Shown here: positions 6,211 through 13,198 of the stretch, piece by piece
Position numbering within the stretch: the stretch's first letter is position 1
How the letters are laid out: each line of letters opens with the position of its first letter
NCBI GenBank assembly: GCA_963783945.1
Contig: CAWAPS010000028.1
Span: 1 to 13,824 of the forward strand
Direction: 5' to 3'
Length of the DNA stretch: 13,824 nt
Source: CAWAPS01 sp963783945
GTDB taxonomy: Bacteria; Actinomycetota; Acidimicrobiia; Acidimicrobiales; Palsa-688
The notes under the pieces: generated by a model
Databases searched by the model: none
Told to the model about the DNA's origin: nothing
The model's input: only the letters and a program-made list of their open reading frames with translations
Program-made: the position numbers and the translations under genes

Positions 6211-6795
6211 TCAGCGCTCCGGCGGCTCACCCGGCACGGGCACCGCGAGCAGGAAGTCGTCAACCTCGGTGCCGGCGGTATTGAAGGCCATCGCCAGGCT
6301 GACATAGCTGCCGACGACGAATGGGAGCTCGAGCAGCTGGGTACGATCGAGCTCCTCGGCCAGCTGGGCCCATGTGGCATCGTCGATGCGGAAGTGGTCG
6401 ACCAGCTGCTCCGACGCTGACACGACCGCCGCCTCCAGGCGCGTCCAGTGCGACGCCCCCGCCCCTTCAACGACAGCGGCGACGTCGGAGTCATCGAAGC
6501 CGACATCCTTGCGGGCGGTGCGAACGTGGTCGTACCACATGTATCGAGAGCCGGTCTTCCACATAGCCCGCAATATGGCCAGCTCGCGAAGCCGGGGCGG
6601 CAAAGCCGGCGCCTGGAGAAGCACCGCGTTGTACGGCAACCAGGCGCGGGTCAGGCGGGGATGATTCAACAGAGTTGTGATCGAGTTCGGCATCGGCCGG
6701 TAGAGCAGCAGCCCGCTGTTCTCCTGCACCACGCTCTGTACGTCATCGTCCCAGTCGTCCTCGGCCACCGGCGGCAAGCGCGGGCCCTCGGTCAT
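6211..6795 (-). CDS. Carboxymuconolactone decarboxylase family protein (non-AhpD type)
   Basis: About 194 residues, mostly helical, with the family core LRELAILRAMWKTGSRYMWY followed by DHVRTARKDVGFDDSDV. This corresponds to the CMD/AhpD-fold segment LRELVIL-x4-W-x5-YEW-x2-H. The Cys-x-x-Cys pair of peroxidase-type AhpD proteins is absent; Trp and Tyr occupy the region, as in the larger CMD-like group often found in xenobiotic- or steroid-catabolic clusters. A peroxidase function is therefore not expected, and the reaction is unknown. I chose the ATG at 6795 because it overlaps by ATGA the stop of a short upstream ORF with an excellent ribosome binding site. A GTG three codons earlier (6804) is the alternative. 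First full-length gene of a three-gene operon. Confidence 0.85.
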   Translation of the reverse strand: MTEGPRLPPVAEDDWDDDVQSVVQENSGLLLYRPMPNSITTLLNHPRLTRAWLPYNAVLLQAPALPPRLRELAILRAMWKTGSRYMWYDHVRTARKDVGFDDSDVAAVVEGAGASHWTRLEAAVVSASEQLVDHFRIDDATWAQLAEELDRTQLLELPFVVGSYVSLAMAFNTAGTEVDDFLLAVPVPGEPPER

Positions 6796-6854
6796 CGGTC
6801 GCACCCGATGCCGCCCTGCTCGCCCATAAAGAGGTCATGGTCCACGACGCTCAC
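6792..6854 (-). CDS. 20-residue leader ORF, translationally coupled to the CMD-like gene
   Basis: A GTG start at 6854 with AGGAG seven bases upstream opens a 20-codon frame beginning VSVVDHDLF and ending GIGCDR. Its TGA (6794-6792) overlaps the ATG of the carboxymuconolactone-decarboxylase-like gene as ATGA. The ribosome binding site is the best in the operon, whereas the downstream ATG has none of similar quality, so ribosomes probably reach the CMD-like gene by re-initiation. The peptide has one Cys near its C-terminus. It could be a regulatory leader, a tiny functional protein or the remnant of a longer gene. I do not recognise it. Confidence 0.5.
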   Translation of the reverse strand: MSVVDHDLFMGEQGGIGCDR

Positions 6855-6861
6855 GATCTTT

Positions 6862-6866
6862 CTCCT
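6862..6866 (-). promoter_or_regulatory. Strong ribosome binding site of the leader ORF
   Basis: AGGAG on the minus strand, seven bases before the GTG at 6854. It is the main translation entry seen at the head of the CMD/phosphotransferase/SDR operon. Confidence 0.55.
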
Positions 6867-7040
6867 GGTTCAGTTGGCGGCGACTAGTGGATGCCGGCGA
6901 CCTTTATGACCGGACGCCAACTCCACCTGGTCCCCGTAGATTAGGCGGTTAGCTGTCGGGGGTGGGCGGGGTAAGGATGCGATGGTCCCGCGGGACACCA
7001 ACCTGAGCTAAGCTAACGAATAGAAGGCTTGTTCACCATA
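6867..7040. promoter_or_regulatory. Divergent promoter region with a 12-bp palindrome
   Basis: About 190 bp separate the minus-strand operon from the plus-strand binding-protein gene, so both promoters must lie here. A perfect palindrome GTCCCGCGGGAC sits at 6985-6996. It can be extended as TGGT/ACCA arms if a two-base bulge is allowed on the right. It is a candidate operator that could control both directions. I cannot assign confident -10/-35 boxes for either direction. The left end of the region is the leader ribosome binding site and the right end is the GGGGGGA before the GTG at 7054. Confidence 0.45.
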
Positions 7041-7053
7041 GGGGGGAACCAAA

Positions 7054-8322
7054 GTGAGGCTGAATCGGAAGCGGAACTTGTGGCCGGTCGTAGGTGCCAT
7101 GGCGATCGTCCTGGTGTTGGGGGCCTGCTCGTCGAGCAGCAAGGGCGCTACCAGCGCTTCCTCGAGTGCTCCCTCGTCGGGCCCCTCCAGTCCTTCGTCC
7201 GCCGGCGCCACACCGACGGGTACGCCTGTCACGATCGGAATTATCTGCACGTGCTCAGGCGCCGCCTCCCAAGGAGGCGTCAATGTGGTGGCCGAAGACG
7301 TCTACAAGGCCTGGGCCAACGAGGTGAATGCGTCCGGCGGCCTCGACGGTCATCCCGTTCAGATCAAAGCCGAGGACGACACCAGCAGCCCCGGTGTCGC
7401 GCTGACCGATGCCGAGAATCTCGTGTCCCAGCATGTGGTCGCGATCGCCGACCTTTCCAATATCGATCAGACGTTTGCCTCGACCGTGCAGAAAGCAAAT
7501 GTTCCCGTGGTCGGGGTCCTCAGCTCGAACACCCCGTTCTTCACGAACCCCGACTTCTATCCCGAAGGGGGCACGGCCGACGTCGAGGTCAAGGCTGTCA
7601 TCGAAACCGCCAAGGCCTCCGGAGCGACCACCATCGCCCAGTTCTACTGCGCCGAAGCCCCGATTTGCGCCGAGTCGGCCCCGGCGGTGCGAGCCGCCGG
7701 AAAACAGCTGGGAGTACCTGACGTGTACAGCTCGGCAATTGCGGCGGCCTCCCCTAACTACACGGCGCAATGTGTGGCCGCCCAGCAGGACCACGCCACT
7801 TCGCTCTTCGTCGCCGAGTCAGCACCGATCGTCACTCGGGTGGCTGCCGACTGTGGCCGGCAGGGGTACGAGCCGACCTACGTCATCGACGGCGAGGTGT
7901 TCGAGATGAGCCTGGTTTCCTCCCCCGCAAGCAGCAAGAACCTTTCCGGCGAGTTTCCCGACCTTCCGTTCTTCGCCGACACTCCGGCCGTAAAGGCCTT
8001 CAACACCGCGATGGACACGTACTACCCCGGGCTGAGGGAAAACGCCACGCAGATGAATCAGGACGCTTTCATGGCTTGGGTCTCCGGCAAGGTTCTGCAA
8101 GACGCGATACAGGCCGGGGGGCTCACATCCGCGGGCACGCCCAGCGCGGCGGAGACTGCAGCGGGACTTCAATCCCTCAAAGGGGACACGGTCGGCGGGC
8201 TGACGCCGCCGCTCCGTTACCCGGCTGGCCAGGCTCACCCGATCGACTGCTGGTTTACCGGTCATATCCAGAACGGGGTCCCGACGGTGGAGCACGGTGG
8301 CCAGCCGACCTGCGCCACATGA
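7054..8322 (+). CDS. Branched-chain-type ABC substrate-binding lipoprotein (Peripla_BP_6 fold)
   Basis: The 422-residue lipoprotein has a short basic N-terminus, a hydrophobic stretch (PVVGAMAIVLVLGAC) and lipobox LGAC with lipidated Cys25. A Ser/Ala/Pro/Gly linker follows (26-57). The periplasmic-binding-protein type I fold starts TPVTIGIICTCSG and continues with YKAWANEVNASGGLDGHPVQ and VVAIADLSNIDQTFASTVQK. The INA-SGG-x-x-GHPV element is characteristic of LivJ/HmgR-type leucine- and amide-binding proteins. The mature part has eight further Cys residues (65, 67, 199, 205, 240, 267, 399, 420), unusual for this family and suggesting disulfides. The GTG start has GGGGGGA seven bases upstream. 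No permease or ATPase gene is next to it, so it is an orphan binding protein. Substrate unknown; the divergent catabolic operon hints at an organic acid or related compound. Confidence 0.87.
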   Translation: MRLNRKRNLWPVVGAMAIVLVLGACSSSSKGATSASSSAPSSGPSSPSSAGATPTGTPVTIGIICTCSGAASQGGVNVVAEDVYKAWANEVNASGGLDGHPVQIKAEDDTSSPGVALTDAENLVSQHVVAIADLSNIDQTFASTVQKANVPVVGVLSSNTPFFTNPDFYPEGGTADVEVKAVIETAKASGATTIAQFYCAEAPICAESAPAVRAAGKQLGVPDVYSSAIAAASPNYTAQCVAAQQDHATSLFVAESAPIVTRVAADCGRQGYEPTYVIDGEVFEMSLVSSPASSKNLSGEFPDLPFFADTPAVKAFNTAMDTYYPGLRENATQMNQDAFMAWVSGKVLQDAIQAGGLTSAGTPSAAETAAGLQSLKGDTVGGLTPPLRYPAGQAHPIDCWFTGHIQNGVPTVEHGGQPTCAT

Positions 8323-8352
8323 GCACCCGGCCACCACAGTTACTCTGGTGCC

Positions 8353-8910
8353 ATGGCCCGCCGGTGCGTTTCGTCGGTTGCGGTCAGAGTGGTGGTGCTG
8401 GCTGACACCCACCTGCACAGCCAGGTGCCTGCCGGCCGGGGCCGGGTCCGCACCCTCCCGGAAGCGGCGGCCCCGTACCTCGACGGCGCCGATGCCATAC
8501 TCCACGCCGGCGACGTGCTCGACTCGGGCGTGCTCGCACAGTTGAGCCGGTACGCCCCGCTGCACGCCGTTCTCGGCAACAACGACGTAACCCTGGTCGA
8601 CGCCCTGCCTATAACCAGGATCGTGGACATACAGGGGGTACGGATCGGGATGATCCATGACAGCGGGGCATCATCCGGTCGGGCCGAACGGATGCGGCGC
8701 CGTTTCCCCGACGCCGATGTCGTCGTATTCGGTCACAGCCACACTCCGGTCAACGAACGGGGACCTTCCGGTCAGCTCCTGTTCAACCCCGGCTCGCCCA
8801 CGCAGCGCCGGTCGCAACCCTGCCACACGCTGGGCCAGCTACGAATAGCCGGCGGTGAGCTGATCGATCACCGGGTCATCCCACTGGACGGCCCGCATCA
8901 CCAGCCGTAA
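8353..8910 (+). CDS. Metallophosphoesterase, YfcE/MJ0936 type
   Basis: A compact 185-residue calcineurin-like phosphoesterase. Metal- and substrate-binding motifs appear in order: DTH (Asp18, His20), HAGD (51-54), GNND (75-78), His102 in MIHDSG, and GHSHTP (127-132). Such proteins bind two metal ions, usually Mn, and hydrolyse phosphodiesters in the cytoplasm; the natural substrate of this group is often unknown. Length matches the family. The start at 8353 has only a weak upstream site, and the conserved fold begins at about residue 11, so a GTG at codon 11 or a little later is possible. The gene follows the binding-protein gene by 30 bp and may be read with it. It converges on the PPOX gene, with seven bases between the stop codons. 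Confidence 0.88.
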   Translation: MARRCVSSVAVRVVVLADTHLHSQVPAGRGRVRTLPEAAAPYLDGADAILHAGDVLDSGVLAQLSRYAPLHAVLGNNDVTLVDALPITRIVDIQGVRIGMIHDSGASSGRAERMRRRFPDADVVVFGHSHTPVNERGPSGQLLFNPGSPTQRRSQPCHTLGQLRIAGGELIDHRVIPLDGPHHQP

Positions 8911-8917
8911 GCGGCCG

Positions 8918-9427
8918 TCAACCGTCTGTGTGAAAGACAAACATCTTGCTGGCAACGATACGGGCCACGATCGCGTCCAGGTCTTCGAGCCAGGTCTCGA
9001 ACTCCGGGCCCTGGCGCGGCACGTAATAGTCGAGCATCGCCTGACGCAGCTCACCGCGCTCTGGATCGGAGAGATCGAACAGCTCGGCCCGGCCGTGGAC
9101 GGTGACGGCGAGCTCCTCACCCGGGAGATAGGTGGCGCTTACCCCCGGTCGGCGGGCCAAGTGTCGCATGCGTACGGACCCGCGTCCCGAGCTGAAGTAA
9201 AACGACCCGTGCAGCAGGTATCCATCCACCGGGCCGGCGAGAGGCCGTCCGTCGGCGGTGACGGTTGCGACGGAGAGCAGGCACATGCCCTGTAACCGCC
9301 GGCACAATTCGACAGCTGTGAGCCGGCGATCCTCGGTGATGATTCCCCGTAGGTGCGAGCCGGACTCGGCGGCACTTGTGTCGAGAAGCTGCTGCAGGGC
9401 GAGCGTTTCCTCGGGCGTCTCATGCAT
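8918..9427 (-). CDS. Pyridoxamine 5'-phosphate oxidase-fold protein (flavin/F420-type)
   Basis: The 169-residue protein has the split-barrel PPOX core: LSVATVTADGRPLAGPVDGY (51-70), FYFSSGRGSVRMRHLARRPG (76-95), then VSATYLPGEELAVTVHGRAE and a C-terminal acidic helical part. The pattern (A-T-x-x-ADGRP, then S-x-x-S-x-R-x-RHLARRPGVS) is that of the PPOX-class FMN/F420-dependent group. These are cytoplasmic reductases or oxidases, or heme/flavin-binding proteins, with unknown substrate in most cases. Length is normal. There is no convincing ribosome binding site before the ATG. The gene is 19 bp downstream of a lipoprotein gene on the same strand and probably cotranscribed. Confidence 0.82.
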   Translation of the reverse strand: MHETPEETLALQQLLDTSAAESGSHLRGIITEDRRLTAVELCRRLQGMCLLSVATVTADGRPLAGPVDGYLLHGSFYFSSGRGSVRMRHLARRPGVSATYLPGEELAVTVHGRAELFDLSDPERGELRQAMLDYYVPRQGPEFETWLEDLDAIVARIVASKMFVFHTDG

Positions 9428-9446
9428 GAGTTTGATTCCAGCACGA

Positions 9447-9956
9447 TTACGGCAGGACCGAAACCGAGCTTACGTACCAGCCTCGGGGATCCTGGGACAC
9501 ATACAGCTCGTAGATCGAGTCGCTGGGGGAGGCACCGCCGGGCGGCCCATAGGTGCAAACGAGTGGCGGGAAGGCCACACTGCATCCTCGGGGGATAGCC
9601 AGTCCGGCGCCGGGGTACGGAGCGGCGAACAGCGCACCGACCGCCGCAGGCAACGCGACGGACCGGGCCAGAGCCTGATCGCGGGACGCCCAGGCCGTGA
9701 CCAGCTGCGTCGACGCGTCACTGGCTGAAACCTGCGGCGAGCTCGGCAGGGGATTCGTGCTGGTCGTGGATGGAGCCGGTGCGGGGGCAACCGGGGTGGT
9801 GGCCGCCCGGCCGGCGGTCCCCGTTGCTGGCGAGGTGTCCCCCTGCGTACCCGTGGAACCGGCGCCGCGGCGGCCGGCCGCACACCCGGCTGCCGGCGCC
9901 GCCAAGAGAATGACCAACGCAGTGCGGGCCAGCGTGCGAGCCGGAAGAAATGTCAC
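9447..9956 (-). CDS. Small secreted lipoprotein
   Basis: The 169-residue protein begins at a GTG with a signal peptide (PARTLARTALVILLAAPAAG) and a lipobox AAGC, Cys25. A long Thr/Pro/Ala/Ser-rich linker follows (about 30-78). The small C-terminal domain contains SDASTQLVTAWASRDQALAR, a Cys pair (125 and 134) in GCSVAFPPLVCTYG, and ends YELYVSQDPRGWYVSSVSVL. The fold resembles small extracellular actinobacterial proteins with a tryptophan near the C-terminus; I cannot name a family. A 14-bp palindrome lies 23 bp upstream of the start, between this gene and the LAL regulator gene. The PPOX gene follows. Confidence 0.72.
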   Translation of the reverse strand: MTFLPARTLARTALVILLAAPAAGCAAGRRGAGSTGTQGDTSPATGTAGRAATTPVAPAPAPSTTSTNPLPSSPQVSASDASTQLVTAWASRDQALARSVALPAAVGALFAAPYPGAGLAIPRGCSVAFPPLVCTYGPPGGASPSDSIYELYVSQDPRGWYVSSVSVLP

Positions 9957-9978
9957 GACCGCATTCTGGCGCGCGAGC

Positions 9979-9992
9979 GCTGAGCGCTCAGC
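9979..9992. promoter_or_regulatory. 14-bp perfect palindrome between the LAL regulator and the lipoprotein gene
   Basis: GCTGAGCGCTCAGC reads the same on both strands. It lies 23 bp upstream of the lipoprotein start (9956) and 53 bp downstream of the LAL stop (10046). There is no T-tract, which argues for an operator over an intrinsic terminator, although a short stem terminator cannot be excluded. Its position suggests control of the lipoprotein/PPOX pair, possibly by the LAL protein upstream. Confidence 0.4.
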
Positions 9993-10045
9993 TCACGGGC
10001 GAGATCTGTTCGAGCCAGTCCGGCTTCTCCACATACGACAATCGC

Positions 10046-12718
10046 CTACAACAGCCCACGGGAGCGGGCGATCGCGACCGCCTCGGTACGCGACGCCGCA
10101 CCGAACTTGCGATAGATCGCCTTGACGTGGGTCTTGACCGTATTGAGAGATACGTACATCGTGGCCGCGATATCCCTCTGGTGGAGGTGCGATGACAGGT
10201 AACCAAGAACCTGCCTCTCGCGGTCCGTGAGCGGCTCCAGGATCGTCTCCGAAGTGGACGGTTCAGGGCACGGCCCAATCAGTTCGGCTTCAGTGATGAG
10301 CTGAGTCAAGTAGGGATCATGGCGGCTCGAGCTGATCGCTCGCAAGAGGGGCAGGATTCGCAGCGCTTCCTCCAGGAACGGGCGGAGATAGCCCTCGCTT
10401 ACACCCGCATCCACCGCCCGACGTATGTAGTCCTCGGCGCGCGGCAGGTGACCTCTCTGTACTTCTGCGCAAGCAAGCAATACGAGCCGGCGGATCTCCA
10501 TGCCAGTGGTCGGCGATGAACTCGCGGTCAGACGGGCCACAGCGCGGTCGGGGCGGCCGGAGCAGAGGTCGATGCGAGCAAGCGCTTCGGACGAGATCTC
10601 ACCAGGCGGGATGGACCGGGCGATCACTACCGCACCTCCGAGATCACCAATGGCGATACGGCAGCCGATCTCCTGCTGATTGAGTCGTTGCAGCAGATTG
10701 CTCGGCGGGGGACTGCGCATCTCGAGCTGGCGCAGGCGCCCCAGACGACTGAGCACTTCTTCGGCGTGCTGCTCCGCCATGATCACCCGGATGAGGTCGA
10801 TCTCCACCGCCCACGCCCAGCACCTCTCGGCGCTCGACCGGCACAGCAACAGGGCCGCTTCCAGCTGTCCGCGCGCCGCACTGAGCTCGTTGTGCTCGAA
10901 GAGAACCTCTGCCAGCGCCAGGCGAGCCTCCAGATTGCGCCGGTCATTCCCCCGGTCCTGGTCGCCCCCACCCTGAAGCGCCATCGTCGCCAGTCTGCAG
11001 GCGTTTCTGAGCTGACCCTGGCGGCACGCAACCAGGGCCAGCATGGCCGGTTCAGCCGCTTCCGCTCGATCCTCCGTGGCGAAGTGATCGATCAGGATGG
11101 CCCGAGCCTGACCTGGCTGGCCGAGCCAGACATGGGCCCGGGCGGCGAGCAGGGGCAGGTGGGCGAGAATCGCCTCATCGAGCGCTTCGGGCCAGGCGTC
11201 CCTCCGTCGATCCGGCTGGGTGGTCGTACACCCTGCGGCACACGCCCGCGATCCCATCAGATCGCTGGTTGCCCGGCAGTGATCCAGGATCCCCGGCGCG
11301 TCCGCCAGTCTCTCGGCGTGTACGGCCCAGAGAAACTCGATACGTCCTTTCCACAGCAGGCCATCAGGATCCTGGGCGATCTGCCCGTCCAGACGGCGAA
11401 GCAGCTTTCCCGCTTCCGTGACCCGAAGGGCGGACAGCAGGGCGGCGGCCCGGATATACATGCGGCCTGGGTCCTCGTCAACGTCGGGCTCGGGCATCTC
11501 GGACCCCACGGAGCACGGACGCTCGGCCCCCTGACGGTCGCCTGAGTTCCCTACGAGATTCGAGAACACCAGATCAAAGGCCCGGTCGTAGACTCCGGCC
11601 TGGGCCAGATGGTACGCCGCCGAGCGGACATCGCCCCGCCGCTCGAAGCACTTTGCCGCGTTCAGATGGGCACCACGGATCAGAGAGGAGTCCTCGAACT
11701 GGAGCCGGCTTCTCAGCAGGTCAGCCAGTAAGGGGTGGTAGCGGTAACCCAGCTCGGGCGCCTCGAGGGGAAACACGAACAGACTTCTGTTGGCGAGCGA
11801 CTCGAGGATCTCAGCGGAGTCGGTGCGTTCGGTCACCGCCTGACAGACATCCCCGGTCAGATCCTCTAGCACCGCGGTCTGAAGGAGGAACTTGACCACG
11901 TCAGGGGCCTGCTGCCAGAGCATCTCGCTTTGTAAGTATTCGGCGACAGGGGCGAAGGCGCCGGAGAATCGGCGCACGAAGTCGGATGGATCGTCCTGAT
12001 CTTTCAGGGCCTCGGCCGCCAAACGGATGGCGGGGGCCCAGCCTGCGCTGCGTTCGGTTAGCACTCTCAGCTCGTCTACCGGCATGACCTTGCGAGCAAC
12101 CAGGGCAATTAGAGCGGCGGCTTCCTCGACGGTGAACCGGAGATCGCCTTCTCCGACACTGGCCGCCTCTCCGCTCAGCAGTAGCCGCTTCAGGGGAAAT
12201 GCCGGGGTGCTCTGACCGGTCAGGATCAACCGCGCCTGTTGCGGGAGATGCCGGGCCAGACGAGCGACCGAAGCGACGACCGCGGCGTCGGTCAGAAGGT
12301 GGAAATCGTCGACGATCACGACGCGGGCCCGGTCCTCGGACAGACCCTCGACCACGAGATCAACGATTCGGTCGGGGTCTTCCTTCACCCCGGGGAAAGG
12401 ACAGGCCAAACCAATCGCGGCAGCCAGATGCGGCCAGAAGCGGCCGGGATCGTTGTCGTGTTCGTCGAGGGTCAGCCAGGCCACGAGCCCATTGGCTCGG
12501 TTCTGGGCCCAATCGGCAAGAAGAACCGATTTACCGGAGCCAGGTGGCCCGCTCACTATCGCCAGCCGGCTTTGCATCGCCATGGAAAGTTGCTGATCGA
12601 GGCGATCCCGCCTTATCCAATGGCGCGGCAGCTCCGGAGGTAGAAACCGATAAGAGGTGGAACCGCTTTCCTTATACGTGTGACCCAGCGTCAGGGGAAC
12701 GGCGGTCATCCGGTTCAC
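10046..12718 (-). CDS. LAL/MalT-type LuxR family transcriptional regulator
   Basis: An 890-residue large ATP-binding LuxR regulator (LAL, STAND class). The N-terminal NTPase has Walker A GPPGSGKS (57-64) and Walker B VVIVDDFH (133-140), and the ILTGQSTPAFPL segment follows as a sensor-like element. A winged-helix and then a long TPR-like helical region make up the middle (about 350-800; RAEAAEPAMLALVACRQGQL and similar). The C-terminal LuxR helix-turn-helix spans about 830-890 (LTDRERQVLGYLSSHLHQRD, then STNTVKTH-like SLNTVKTHVKAIYRKFG). Such proteins bind DNA as ATP-dependent oligomers and respond to an inducer, as MalT does. The GTG start overlaps the stop of an upstream 36-codon ORF as GTGA; the next ATG is three codons later. 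The intact frame contrasts with the decayed left end of the window. Confidence 0.93.
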   Translation of the reverse strand: MNRMTAVPLTLGHTYKESGSTSYRFLPPELPRHWIRRDRLDQQLSMAMQSRLAIVSGPPGSGKSVLLADWAQNRANGLVAWLTLDEHDNDPGRFWPHLAAAIGLACPFPGVKEDPDRIVDLVVEGLSEDRARVVIVDDFHLLTDAAVVASVARLARHLPQQARLILTGQSTPAFPLKRLLLSGEAASVGEGDLRFTVEEAAALIALVARKVMPVDELRVLTERSAGWAPAIRLAAEALKDQDDPSDFVRRFSGAFAPVAEYLQSEMLWQQAPDVVKFLLQTAVLEDLTGDVCQAVTERTDSAEILESLANRSLFVFPLEAPELGYRYHPLLADLLRSRLQFEDSSLIRGAHLNAAKCFERRGDVRSAAYHLAQAGVYDRAFDLVFSNLVGNSGDRQGAERPCSVGSEMPEPDVDEDPGRMYIRAAALLSALRVTEAGKLLRRLDGQIAQDPDGLLWKGRIEFLWAVHAERLADAPGILDHCRATSDLMGSRACAAGCTTTQPDRRRDAWPEALDEAILAHLPLLAARAHVWLGQPGQARAILIDHFATEDRAEAAEPAMLALVACRQGQLRNACRLATMALQGGGDQDRGNDRRNLEARLALAEVLFEHNELSAARGQLEAALLLCRSSAERCWAWAVEIDLIRVIMAEQHAEEVLSRLGRLRQLEMRSPPPSNLLQRLNQQEIGCRIAIGDLGGAVVIARSIPPGEISSEALARIDLCSGRPDRAVARLTASSSPTTGMEIRRLVLLACAEVQRGHLPRAEDYIRRAVDAGVSEGYLRPFLEEALRILPLLRAISSSRHDPYLTQLITEAELIGPCPEPSTSETILEPLTDRERQVLGYLSSHLHQRDIAATMYVSLNTVKTHVKAIYRKFGAASRTEAVAIARSRGLL

Positions 12719-12825
12719 CCGTCCGTTCTGGAGGCCGACGAGGCTGTTGGGTCATCAGCTGATTGAGAATCCGAATCGAACTCTGGACGGAGCTCCGGTG
12801 GTGGGTCGATCTCCGACGGCGTCAT
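12715..12825 (-). CDS. 36-residue acidic, disordered ORF coupled to the LAL gene
   Basis: An ATG at 12825 with GAGGAGG five bases upstream opens a 36-codon frame starting MTPSEIDPPPELRPEFDSDS and ending SSASRTDG. Its TGA overlaps the GTG start of the LAL regulator as GTGA. The product is Asp/Glu/Pro/Ser-rich with no hydrophobic core, so it is probably disordered. The ribosome binding site is one of the best in the window, while the LAL start has none of note, so coupled translation is likely. I do not recognise the peptide. It might regulate LAL synthesis by coupling alone, or bind the regulator as a small partner. Confidence 0.6.
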   Translation of the reverse strand: MTPSEIDPPPELRPEFDSDSQSADDPTASSASRTDG

Positions 12826-12830
12826 CGCTG

Positions 12831-12837
12831 CCTCCTC
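12831..12837 (-). promoter_or_regulatory. Strong ribosome binding site of the 36-codon ORF
   Basis: GAGGAGG on the minus strand, five bases before the ATG at 12825. It probably drives translation of both the small ORF and, by coupling, the LAL regulator. Confidence 0.6.
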
Positions 12838-12893
12838 GCTTCTGTCAGGGTCACCGTAGGACTCGCGCCTGATCCGGTCTTCACCCTCGGCCG

Positions 12894-12903
12894 GGTGATC
12901 ACC
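12894..12903. promoter_or_regulatory. 10-bp palindrome upstream of the small ORF/LAL pair
   Basis: GGTGATCACC, a perfect palindrome, overlaps the stop codon of the DQAALHG-type gene and lies about 70 bp upstream of the small ORF. Related half-sites GGTCACC (12849-12855) and the GTCACCC/GGGTGAC pair at 13199-13218 occur nearby. It could be an operator; evidence is positional only. Confidence 0.3.
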
Positions 12904-13129
12904 TCGGTAGGTCGCGGCGATCCGGCGGCTCGACAGCTCTTATTTCGAGCAACTCCAGGCCGAGGGCTCGGATGCGGTCGATGGCTCCATGGAGGGCGGC
13001 CTGGTCGGGCAGCTCCGCTCTCAAGGTGGTGTTCCCCCACCCGACGGTGACATCGAACTCCTCGAAGGCATCGGTCACAGCCGGGACCGGCTCGCCCGCG
13101 AATGTGATTTCATATGTTTTTGGTGTCAT
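12899..13129 (-). CDS. Small DQAALHG-type conserved protein
   Basis: A 76-residue protein starting MTPKTYEITFAGEPVPAVTD and ending with DQAALHGAIDRIRALGLELL and EIRAVEP. The DQAALHG-x2-x-RIR-x-LGL-x-LL signature is common to small actinobacterial and other bacterial proteins with an N-terminal beta sheet (YEITFAGEP, VTVGWGNTTLRAE). They are thought to be cytoplasmic; their function is not known to me. The frame is open upstream to 13225, but the ATG at 13129 fits the family start, and GGGGG lies some ten bases upstream. It is 73 bp upstream of the 36-codon ORF on the same strand and may be the first gene of the LAL transcript. Confidence 0.78.
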   Translation of the reverse strand: MTPKTYEITFAGEPVPAVTDAFEEFDVTVGWGNTTLRAELPDQAALHGAIDRIRALGLELLEIRAVEPPDRRDLPR

Positions 13130-13198
13130 AAAATGCTTACCCCCGGCGTCGGGTCTATCCGGTCTCGGTTGAGCATGAACGCCGGGGCCCGCGTTGTC

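Noticed and set aside
5372..6307. Plus-strand open frame of 311 codons
   Set aside because: It is antisense to the phosphotransferase and the CMD-like gene, has no recognisable domain or ribosome binding site, and reflects the low stop frequency of GC-rich DNA. The minus strand shows full catalytic motifs.
7819..8658. Minus-strand open frame of 279 codons opposite the binding protein and the phosphoesterase
   Set aside because: Both plus-strand genes have clear family motifs; this frame spans two genes and has none.
10688..11545. Plus-strand open frame of 285 codons opposite the LAL gene
   Set aside because: Composition is Arg/Gly/Pro-rich shadow sequence without motifs; the minus-strand LAL frame is continuous and has known domains at both ends.
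12199..12762. Plus-strand open frame of 187 codons
   Set aside because: Antisense to the Walker A/B region of the LAL gene, very Arg-rich, no start signals.
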